A stretch of DNA of 17,282 bases, from the NCBI GenBank assembly GCA_035356615.1, contig DAOQSN010000058.1:1-17282 (forward strand), in the 5' to 3' direction. Both the position numbers and the translations under genes were made by a program. The notes below the pieces were generated by a model. It saw nothing but the letters and a program-made list of their open reading frames with translations. It made no database searches and was not told where the DNA came from. This document shows, piece by piece, positions 1 through 8,793 of the stretch. Numbering within the stretch: the stretch's first letter is position 1; each line of letters starts with the position of its first letter. The DNA is from JAKQDH01 sp029558835. Lineage in GTDB: Bacteria > Planctomycetota > Phycisphaerae > UBA1845.

Positions 1-77
1 CTTTACAGTCAAGCCTGTGCAGCCTGGCGCGAAAAGTTGGGAAGCCCTGGGGAACGGCGAAGCATCGTTCTCGATGA

Positions 78-150
78 AAGCCCCGGAGGGGCGACGGACC
101 CGAGCTCAACGTTGCACTGCCCGTCGCAATCCGTCGCCCCTCCGGGGCTT
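78..150. repeat. REP-like perfect inverted repeat, 21-bp arms
   Basis: The arms at 78-98 and 130-150 are perfect reverse complements, starting AAGCCCCGGAGGGGCGACGG on the left. They are separated by a 31-base loop. The arm core (AGCCCCGGAGGGGCGAC) is the type of dispersed GC-rich palindrome I associate with planctomycete intergenic regions; that association is recalled, not searched. The structure would fold into a stable hairpin or cruciform. Confidence 0.85.
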
Positions 151-241
151 ATGCAGAGATTGGGAAGAAGGCGCCCGACACCAGGGGTTGGAAGCGCCTG
201 GCAACGAGCGTTGGCCCTTCCAGGGCCGCAGAGCCGCACGT

Positions 242-342
242 CCGAGCCCGAGTGGGAGTGAAGGGGCATGGGGGCTCGCTGGGTGATGCCCCTCACTTCC
301 GTTCGGGCGCGGGTTGGGCCCCTCGTTTCCACTCGGGCTCGG
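242..342. repeat. cluster of three related ~27-base units, one forward and two inverted
   Basis: CCGAGCCCGAGTGG at 242-255 is perfectly complementary to CCACTCGGGCTCGG at 329-342. A third, diverged copy lies at 287-312 in the inverted orientation. All three copies continue into a GGGGC block next to a GTGA-like tract, so the homology is longer than the perfect 14 bases. Confidence 0.75.
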
Positions 343-437
343 AGGAGGGACGCCCACCGTGTAGCAAAGCTCGGCGTCAAGGGAGCAAGCCCGCAGCCCG
401 CCGCGCGAAAAGACGCTCCACGGAAGTCGCGCACCGG

Positions 438-467
438 GGGAAGTTGCGGCTGGGGAAGCTGCGGCTG
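438..467. repeat. two-copy 15-bp tandem repeat
   Basis: GGGAAGTTGCGGCTG (438-452) is followed directly by GGGAAGCTGCGGCTG (453-467), with one mismatch. It sits 10 bases beyond the stop codon of the APS-kinase-like gene. Confidence 0.8.
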
Positions 468-476
468 GGGGGATCG

Positions 477-1079
477 CTACAGGTATCCCATGTTTTGCAG
501 TCGCTGGCGGATCATCTCCTCTTCCTCGGCGGTGTAAGTGGCCGGCTCGACGCGTTCGATGTGGCCGAGTTCCTCGAGCCGGGCGAGCACCTGCCGGGCG
601 GCCTGGTCTGCCGTCAGCTTGTCGGTATCCAGGACAATCTCCGCGTGCAGCGGCTCCTCGTACGGCGCGTTGACGCCGGCCAGGTGCTCAACCTCGCCGC
701 GCTCGGCACGGGCGAACAACTCGCTGGTGTCGCGTCTGCGCAGCACGTCCAGCGGGCAGCGACAATACACCTCCACAAAGCGTGGTATCTGTCGGCGGAC
801 CTGGTCGCGGGCGTCACGGTAGGGCGACACGGCCATCACAATCGCCACGACGCCGTTGCGGTTGAGCAGCAGGCACTCGTACCCCAGGCGCAGGACGTTG
901 ATCTCGATCTCGCGTTTCGTGAAACCGAGGCCGCGGTTGGTGTAGGCCCGAATGCGGGCTGAATCGAGCAACTCAACGCTCAGCCCGCGCGCGCGGAGGG
1001 CGTCGCCGACGGCCGAGCCGATGGTGCTCTTGCCCGAGTGGGTGATCCCGGTGAACCAGAGAGTGAATGCTTCCGCCAC
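477..1079 (-). CDS. adenylylsulfate-kinase-like P-loop protein with altered substrate motifs
   Basis: This 200-residue protein has the APS kinase (CysC) fold signature. It shows a Walker A loop GITHSGKST at 11-19, a region like LLDGDxxR at 37-44, an F-T-K...N segment at 53-61, NGVVAIVMAVSPYRDARDQVR at roughly 75-95, and the family-like stretch FVEVYCRCPLDV...RD. True CysC phosphorylates adenylyl sulfate to PAPS in the cytosol. Here the conserved D-G-D-N-x-R motif reads D-S-A-R-I-R, and the usual D-R-x-x-N-I reads E-I-E-I-N-V. An acidic residue and an arginine that contact APS in characterised enzymes are therefore replaced. The start is GTG at 1079. GAGGAG lies 11 bases upstream, inside the end of the transporter gene, and the gap is only 4 bases, so translational coupling is likely. 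The C-terminus (about 170-200) extends past the core with an acidic helix. It is kinase-like with confidence; the substrate is uncertain. Confidence 0.8.
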   Translation of the reverse strand: MAEAFTLWFTGITHSGKSTIGSAVGDALRARGLSVELLDSARIRAYTNRGLGFTKREIEINVLRLGYECLLLNRNGVVAIVMAVSPYRDARDQVRRQIPRFVEVYCRCPLDVLRRRDTSELFARAERGEVEHLAGVNAPYEEPLHAEIVLDTDKLTADQAARQVLARLEELGHIERVEPATYTAEEEEMIRQRLQNMGYL

Positions 1080-1083
1080 GTGC

Positions 1084-2562
1084 TTACCAACTCCTCAGGC
1101 CCAGCAGGGGCCACCACAACCACATGGTCGCCAGCATGATGATGTAGCAGACCACGTTCATCCAGACCCCCAGCCGTGCCATCAGTTGTACCCCGTAGTG
1201 CCCCGCCGAGTAGCTGATCGCGTTGGGCGGTGAGCTGATGGGCAGCATGAACGAGAGCCCGGCGGGGATGGTGACGGCCATGGTCACGGCGACCGGGTCC
1301 AAGCCTGCAAGCTTGCCCAGGGACAAGCCGATGGGCAGCAGGATGGCGACGGCGGCCGCGTTGCTGATCACTTCCGTGAACATGATGGCCACGGCGGCCA
1401 GGACCGCCAGAACGCCGAAGCCCGGAATCCCGCCGGGCACGAGGCGATGAGCCAGCCAATCGACGGCGCCGGTCTCGGTGACGGCGCTGCCCAGGGCCAC
1501 CGCTCCCCCGTACATCACGAGCACACCCCAGTTTACGTATCCCTGAATGCTCTTCCAATCCACGATACGCAAGAAGAACAGCAGTGTCGCCGACAGCAAC
1601 GCGATGACAGCAAGACCCACCGCGTGTCCCACGGTGATCCACGCGAGGACGGTGAGCAGCGCAAGCACTGCCAGTCGCCGCTCCGGGCCGGACATGCGTC
1701 CCAGGCGACGCACGCGTTCCCTGAGCATGACTGTGGCGGAGTGAATCTCCGGGCAGTCATCGCGCAACCACCGGTGCAGCCCCAGAACGGCCGCCAGTGC
1801 CGCCAGAACGACGACCGGCAAGGCCGCCACCATCCACCCCAGGAAACTGACGGTTACGCCAGGATGCTCCTCCCGCAGCAGGCTGAGGGCCAGGGGTGCC
1901 CGCGCGCCGCCCAGAAACGTCCCTACCCCGCCGATGATCGCCCCCCAGGCCAGGCCCAGGAACAGCTTGCGCGCGTAGTTGTGCCCCTTGGGCAGTTGCA
2001 GGGATTCCACCGTTTCGACCACGATCGGGTAAATCATGGCCGCCACCGCATGCTCCGGCATCCACAAGGACAAGAACGCCGCGGACATCGTCACACCCGT
2101 CACCAACCGCTTGGAGCTACCGCCGAACCGGTGCAGCGCCAGGAGGGTGATCCGCTTCGACAGACCCGTGGAGATCGTGGCGGCCGCCAGGAGGAACACA
2201 CCGAGCATGAAGAACACGGCACTGTTGCCGAACAGGGCCAGGGTGGCGCGTTCGTCCAGCACGTTCAGCAGCGGCAACAGCGCCAGGACCAGCAACCCGG
2301 TGGCCGCCAGCGGGATGAAGCTCGTGAACCACAGCGCCATGCAGAACACAAAAACGGCGACGCAACGTTGCGGGGCGGCCGGGTGCATGCCGGCCGGTAG
2401 ATTCTCCGGGCAGATAAACGGTTCGGTGAGCAGCAGGACAAGCGCGACCAGCCCGGCGGCGGTTACGATGCCGACCTTGGCCAGACGCAACTTGGCTCCA
2501 CCCAATGGCAACGTCGCGCCTCCCGTGTCGCCCCCGGCCGGGGACACTACGCACCTGTTCAT
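1084..2562 (-). CDS. DASS/SLC13-family anion:sodium symporter-like membrane protein
   Basis: A 492-residue polytopic membrane protein of the divalent anion:Na+ symporter family, which imports sulfate or dicarboxylates driven by Na+. Family marks are the region ending FLSLWMPEHAVAAMIYPI (about 163-180), the matching C-terminal repeat FTEVISNAAAVAILLPI (about 395-411), and the pore-lining MLPISSPPNAISYSAG (439-454). In characterised members both repeats carry an SNT triplet for Na+ and substrate. Here the first is P169-E170-H171 and the second is S400-N401-A402. The frame is open further upstream to 2745, but that would overlap apt by 136 bases. ATG at 2562 lies 47 bases after apt and precedes the hydrophobic segments, so I chose it; its SD is weak. 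It sits between apt and the kinase-like gene in one leftward operon. Substrate could be sulfate, another oxyanion or an organic acid. Confidence 0.85.
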   Translation of the reverse strand: MNRCVVSPAGGDTGGATLPLGGAKLRLAKVGIVTAAGLVALVLLLTEPFICPENLPAGMHPAAPQRCVAVFVFCMALWFTSFIPLAATGLLVLALLPLLNVLDERATLALFGNSAVFFMLGVFLLAAATISTGLSKRITLLALHRFGGSSKRLVTGVTMSAAFLSLWMPEHAVAAMIYPIVVETVESLQLPKGHNYARKLFLGLAWGAIIGGVGTFLGGARAPLALSLLREEHPGVTVSFLGWMVAALPVVVLAALAAVLGLHRWLRDDCPEIHSATVMLRERVRRLGRMSGPERRLAVLALLTVLAWITVGHAVGLAVIALLSATLLFFLRIVDWKSIQGYVNWGVLVMYGGAVALGSAVTETGAVDWLAHRLVPGGIPGFGVLAVLAAVAIMFTEVISNAAAVAILLPIGLSLGKLAGLDPVAVTMAVTIPAGLSFMLPISSPPNAISYSAGHYGVQLMARLGVWMNVVCYIIMLATMWLWWPLLGLRSW

Positions 2563-2609
2563 CCCGATTCGCGTGCCGCCCTGTGTCAGCGGCGGCGCAT
2601 CCGGCAGGA

Positions 2610-3161
2610 CTACTCGCCGGCACCGTAGCGGAGGATCGAGTGAACGGGGTAATCGCCCAACAGGTTGCGGCCATGCAGGTGGGTGAGTTCGATCAGCACC
2701 GCAATCCCGACAATGTCCGCGCCGAGCGACCGTACGAGGCGGCAACAGGCAGCCATCGTTCCCCCCGTGGCCAGCAGGTCGTCCACCATCAGGACCTTGT
2801 CGCCGGGGCGCAGGGCATCATTGTGGATCTCAAGACGGTCTGTGCCGTATTCGAGCGCGTACTCCTCGGCGCGGGTCTTGTACGGGAGGTGCCCCGGCTT
2901 ACGCACGGGCACGAACCCCGCGGAGAGGTTCCGCGCCACGGCCACCGCGAAGATGAACCCCCGCGATTCCGCCCCGACGACCGCCTGGATGTGGAGGTGC
3001 CGGAACGGCTGGGTCAGGTACTCCACCGCCAGCGACAGCCCGGCGGCGTCACGGAGCAGCGGCGTGATGTCCTTGAAGACGATCCCCGGCTTGGGGTAGT
3101 CCTGAACGTCACGAATCAGCGACCGCAGCTTGGTGATTCGGACCGCGCTTGAGGTATCCAT
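2610..3161 (-). CDS. apt: adenine phosphoribosyltransferase
   Basis: A 183-residue cytosolic purine-salvage enzyme that converts adenine and PRPP to AMP and pyrophosphate. The PRPP-binding motif VMVDDLLATGG-type sits at about 125-134 (VDDLLATGGT). The N-terminal DYPKPGIVFKDITPLL (21-36), the GAESRGFIFA segment (63-72) and the flexible loop RKPGHLPYKT (87-96) all match bacterial Apt. Length is typical, and no key residue appears missing. ATG at 3161 is supported by GGGAG six bases upstream. It is the first gene of a leftward operon with the DASS transporter (47-base gap) and the APS-kinase-like gene. The functional link to those two is not obvious. Its promoter must lie in 3162-3380, but I could not pick one with confidence. 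Confidence 0.96.
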   Translation of the reverse strand: MDTSSAVRITKLRSLIRDVQDYPKPGIVFKDITPLLRDAAGLSLAVEYLTQPFRHLHIQAVVGAESRGFIFAVAVARNLSAGFVPVRKPGHLPYKTRAEEYALEYGTDRLEIHNDALRPGDKVLMVDDLLATGGTMAACCRLVRSLGADIVGIAVLIELTHLHGRNLLGDYPVHSILRYGAGE

Positions 3162-3379
3162 GCGACGCTCCCGAGCCCGTGTCGAGCCCCCAGGGCGAAG
3201 GCTGCACCAATCCCAGGCACTTCAGCGGCCGGCCCCGACCAAAGGGGCCGACCCGGGCGTTCCCGGCACAAGCCCTTGTGGGCGTTAAGCCGATAATCGG
3301 TATTCGGGGGCCCCGAGCTGTGGCCCCCGGGCGGTTCCGGTTGCTACGGTGGAATACCCGGCGGATGGTCCGATATCAA

Positions 3380-3408
3380 TTGGCAGGGTAGGGTGACCCT
3401 GCTACACT
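3380..3408 (+). promoter_or_regulatory. sigma70-type promoter for hppA with palindrome in the spacer
   Basis: TTGGCA (3380-3385) and TACACT (3403-3408) are separated by 17 bases, close to the TTGACA/TATAAT consensus. An inverted repeat GCAGGGT (3383-3389) / ACCCTGC (3396-3402) fills the space between the two hexamers. A regulator bound there would block RNA polymerase or alter the spacing. The promoter call is moderately strong; the operator call is inference. Confidence 0.6.
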
Positions 3409-3580
3409 ACCGGGCCACGCGAGCCGCAGACATGGCGCGACAGGCATGGCGCGGTATCGACCCTGGGATGGGTCGGCCGGTCGCGCCCGATGCCCAGGCT
3501 GGAAGACGGGCGGTCGGTGGCAGGTCCGGGGCCGGACAAGCTGAAACCGCCGGCAGGCATCAACTCGAACTTGTGCGAAC

Positions 3581-3588
3581 AAGGAGGT
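3581..3588 (+). promoter_or_regulatory. strong ribosome binding site fixing the TTG start of hppA
   Basis: AAGGAGGT lies six bases before TTG at 3595. An upstream in-frame ATG at 3490 has no comparable site and would place charged residues ahead of a signal peptide. TTG at 3595 gives an N-terminus MNHRWTYIGSLAVILGAALV, a good signal peptide. Confidence 0.9.
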
Positions 3589-3594
3589 CCTTCG

Positions 3595-6471
<2,877 letters not shown>

Positions 6472-6534
6472 GCAGGCGTTCGGCGGCGCGGTCGCCCGCG
6501 TCCGAGCGGGGCGGGCCCGCCGGTACCGACGGCA

Positions 6535-6584
6535 ACGTTCCCCGTCCGAGGGATGGTCTCCTTCGGACGGGGAGCGTCGTTTTT
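6535..6584 (+). terminator. intrinsic terminator after hppA
   Basis: The arms at 6535-6549 and 6563-6577 pair over 15 positions, with one G-T wobble, around a 13-base loop. A T-run follows at 6580-6584. It lies 64 bases after the hppA stop and ahead of the prpE promoter. Confidence 0.88.
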
Positions 6585-6648
6585 GGGAGGGCGACCCGGG
6601 GGGGTGCCCCTCGTGCCCGCCTCTTTTGCCGTCCTGCATCGCCCGGTT

Positions 6649-6678
6649 TTGACAGACCCCTGCCGTTGCCGCTATACC
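6649..6678 (+). promoter_or_regulatory. sigma70-type promoter for prpE
   Basis: A perfect -35 TTGACA (6649-6654) is followed after 18 bases by TATACC (6673-6678). The predicted start of transcription is near 6685, giving a leader of about 50 bases. AGGAG at 6725-6729 is the ribosome site for ATG at 6737. Confidence 0.65.
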
Positions 6679-6736
6679 TGCGGCCCGGTGCCGCGGTGCT
6701 GCTTCGCCGCGGAGGAAACACGGCAGGAGCGAGCCA

Positions 6737-8647
6737 ATGACCCAGGGTACCTTTGACGCCGCCTATCAGCAGTCCATCCGCGATCCCAACACCTTCTGGG
6801 CCCACGCGGCCGAGGGCATTCACTGGGAACGCAAGTGGGACCGCGTCCTCGACGACTCACGCAAGCCGTTCTATCGCTGGTTCACCGGCGGCGTCCTGAA
6901 CACCTGCTACAACATGGTGGACCGGCATGTGAAGGCCGGTCGCGGCGACCAGGTCGCCCTCATCTACGACAGCCCGGTCACCGACACCGTCAAGAAGTTC
7001 ACCTATCGGGAAATGCTGGACGAGGTAGCTCATCTGGCCGGGATGCTGCGCCGCCAGGGCGTGGCCAAGGGTGACCGCGTCATCATCTACATGCCGATGG
7101 TGCCGGAGGCCCTGATGGCCATGCTCGCCTGCGCCCGCATCGGCGCGATTCACTCGGTGGTCTTCGGCGGGTTCGCGCCGCGGGAACTTGCCACCCGCAT
7201 CAACGACGCGGAGCCGAAGCTCATCCTGTCCGCGTCCTGCGGTATCGAGGGCAAGCGAGTCATCCCCTACAAGCCACTGCTTGACGAGGCCATCCAGCTC
7301 GCCAAGCACAAGCCGCAGCATTGCATTGTCCTGCAGCGCCCGCAGGCGCAGGCGACCCTGCTGGCCGGGCGCGACCTGGATTGGCAGGCCGCTCGCGCCG
7401 ATGCGCAACCCGTGGATTGTGTTCCGGTGGCCGCCACCGATCCGCTGTACATCCTGTACACCTCCGGCACGACGGGCGTCCCCAAGGGTGTGGTGCGCGA
7501 TCACGGCGGCCACGCGGTGGCGATGCACTGGACGATGAAGAACATTTACAACATGCAGCCGGGCGAGGTGTACTGGGCCGCCTCGGACATCGGTTGGGTC
7601 GTGGGTCATTCTTACATTGTTTATGCCCCGCTGCTGTACGGCTGCACGACGATCCTGTACGAGGGCAAGCCGGTAGGCACGCCGGACCCCGGCGCCTTCT
7701 GGCGGGTCATCAATCAACACAACGTCAAGGTATTGTTCACGGCGCCGACGGCGTTTCGTGCCATTAAGCGTGAGGACCCGGAAGGCAACTACATTAAGAA
7801 GTACGACCTCTCCGGCTTCCGGGCGTTGTTCCTGGCCGGCGAGCGCTGCGACCCGGATACTCTGCACTGGGCGCAGCAGCGGCTCGGCGTGCCGGTGATC
7901 GACCACTGGTGGCAGACCGAGACGGCCTGGGCGATCGCCGGCAACTGCACGGGCATCGAGTTGCTGCCCGTCAAGCCGGGTTCACCGACGAAGGCGGCAC
8001 CGGGGTACGACGTGCACATCGTCGACGAGACGGGTCAGGAACTGCCGAACGGCAAGATCGGCTCGATCGTGGTGAAGCTGCCGTTGCCGCCCGGCTGCCT
8101 GCCGACTCTGTGGAACAACGACGAGGGGTTTGTCGAATCTTACTTGCGCGAATTCCCCAGCTATTACAAAACGGCCGATGCCGGCTACCGCGATGACGAT
8201 GGCTATCTGTACATCATGGCCCGCACCGACGACATCATCAACGTCGCGGGCCACCGCCTCTCCACCGGCGGCATGGAGGAAGTGCTGGCCGCCCACAAGG
8301 ACGTGGCCGAGTGCGCCGTCATCGGCGTGGCCGACGATCTGAAGGGCGAGATTCCGTTCGGCTTCGTCGTGCTGAAGGCGGGCGTCAAGCGCTCCTACGA
8401 CGATATCGTCAAGGAACTCGTGCAGATGGTGCGCGACAAGATCGGCCCGGTGGCGGCGTTCAAGAGCGCCGTCGTGGTCGACCGTCTGCCCAAGACGCGC
8501 AGCGGCAAGATCCTCCGCGGCACCATGAAGAAGATCGCCGACGGCAACGAGTTCCGCATGCCCGCGACCATTGACGACCCCGCCATCCTCGACGAGATCA
8601 CAACCGCCCTGGGGAAAGTGGGGTATCCGAAGTCAAACGTAGAATGA
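6737..8647 (+). CDS. prpE: propionate-CoA ligase (AMP-forming acyl-CoA synthetase)
   Basis: A 636-residue cytosolic ANL-superfamily enzyme that activates propionate (possibly also acetate) with ATP and CoA, giving propionyl-CoA, AMP and pyrophosphate. The phosphate loop YTSGTTGVPKGVVRDHGGH (from 241) carries the RDxGGH continuation typical of PrpE. DHWWQTETAW at 389-398 is the adenine/acyl-site motif, and RTDDIINVAGHRLSTGGMEE is the hinge region. PKTRSGKILRG places the catalytic lysine at K591, aligned with the regulatory, acylatable lysine of enteric PrpE. Length matches the family (about 630) and no part is missing. It appears monocistronic behind its own promoter and is convergent with the PilT-like gene. 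Acetyl-CoA synthetase activity is the main alternative; the sequence favours PrpE/ACSS3. Confidence 0.93.
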   Translation: MTQGTFDAAYQQSIRDPNTFWAHAAEGIHWERKWDRVLDDSRKPFYRWFTGGVLNTCYNMVDRHVKAGRGDQVALIYDSPVTDTVKKFTYREMLDEVAHLAGMLRRQGVAKGDRVIIYMPMVPEALMAMLACARIGAIHSVVFGGFAPRELATRINDAEPKLILSASCGIEGKRVIPYKPLLDEAIQLAKHKPQHCIVLQRPQAQATLLAGRDLDWQAARADAQPVDCVPVAATDPLYILYTSGTTGVPKGVVRDHGGHAVAMHWTMKNIYNMQPGEVYWAASDIGWVVGHSYIVYAPLLYGCTTILYEGKPVGTPDPGAFWRVINQHNVKVLFTAPTAFRAIKREDPEGNYIKKYDLSGFRALFLAGERCDPDTLHWAQQRLGVPVIDHWWQTETAWAIAGNCTGIELLPVKPGSPTKAAPGYDVHIVDETGQELPNGKIGSIVVKLPLPPGCLPTLWNNDEGFVESYLREFPSYYKTADAGYRDDDGYLYIMARTDDIINVAGHRLSTGGMEEVLAAHKDVAECAVIGVADDLKGEIPFGFVVLKAGVKRSYDDIVKELVQMVRDKIGPVAAFKSAVVVDRLPKTRSGKILRGTMKKIADGNEFRMPATIDDPAILDEITTALGKVGYPKSNVE

Positions 8648-8720
8648 TGAAGGCAAAATGCAGAAAGGGCTCGCGCAGCGGCGCGCCGCCTTTCTGCATT
8701 TCTCATTCTGCATTGTGCAT
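8641..8720. repeat. dispersed 'tgcattctgcatt' repeat, copy A, forming a long hairpin
   Basis: AAATGCAGAAAGG (8656-8668) pairs perfectly with CCTTTCTGCATTT (8689-8701). An outer AGAATGA / TCATTCT pair (8641-8647, 8703-8709) extends the structure. The left end overlaps the prpE stop codon. The same left-end string AGAATGATGAAGGCA and right-end CATTCTGCATT recur at 11930-12106. It might help end transcription of prpE, but no T-run follows. Confidence 0.75.
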
Positions 8721-8731
8721 TCCTCGGATGG

Positions 8732-8752
8732 CCCACCTCCTCTGGAGGTGGG
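8732..8752. repeat. perfect 9-bp hairpin between convergent genes
   Basis: CCCACCTCC (8732-8740) and GGAGGTGGG (8744-8752) pair around a TCT loop. A weaker GCCCCG...CGGGGC pair lies at 8765-8793, next to the end of the PilT-like gene. Both could slow converging transcription from prpE and the PilT-like gene. The lack of a T-run on either strand makes a classic terminator unlikely. Confidence 0.6.
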
Positions 8753-8793
8753 GGACTGACGAACGCCCCGCCGTTCCCACGCCTCCGCGGGGC

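Larger units (their letters stand above)
1..476. other. repeat-rich non-coding region at window start
   Basis: I find no credible gene in this stretch. All open frames here translate repeat sequence with low-complexity Arg/Pro/Gly/Ser composition and none has a convincing ribosome binding site. The stretch holds a perfect long inverted repeat (78-150), a small hairpin GGCCCT-TCC-AGGGCC (213-227), three related copies of a roughly 27-base unit (242-342) and a two-copy tandem repeat (438-467). It lies directly downstream of the leftward APS-kinase-like gene. I see no stem followed by a T-run that would act as an obvious intrinsic terminator for that gene. Confidence 0.75.
3162..3594. other. divergent intergenic region between apt and hppA
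   Basis: Open frames here are short or read into neighbouring genes without ribosome sites. The region contains an 11-base odd palindrome CCGATAATCGG (3290-3300), a GC-rich inverted repeat GGGGGCC...GGCCCCC near 3305-3327, and the hppA promoter (3380-3408). An untranslated leader of about 180 bases precedes the hppA start. The leader holds a hairpin CGACCC-6-GGGTCG (3458-3475) and a 9-base direct repeat CATGGCGCG (3431 and 3445). I recognise no known riboswitch in it. Confidence 0.6.

Noticed and set aside
1..476. CRISPR-like array at the window start
   Set aside because: The repeats are inverted, of several types and without regular spacing; no cas gene is present.
2563..2745. N-terminal extension of the DASS transporter frame
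   Set aside because: It would overlap apt by 136 bases and encodes an Arg/Pro-rich stretch with no counterpart in the family. ATG at 2562 fits better.
3276..3286. TTGTGGGCGTT shared with 17249-17259, considered as a promoter or regulator motif
   Set aside because: An 11-base match between two places in 17 kb is expected many times by chance, and the flanks do not match well.
3290..3300. CCGATAATCGG as a defined operator
   Set aside because: It is a short palindrome with no second copy in the window and no identifiable promoter around it, so it is noted but not called.
3490..3594. Upstream ATG for hppA
   Set aside because: It has no ribosome site and would bury the signal peptide behind 35 charged residues. 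AAGGAGGT before TTG at 3595 is decisive.
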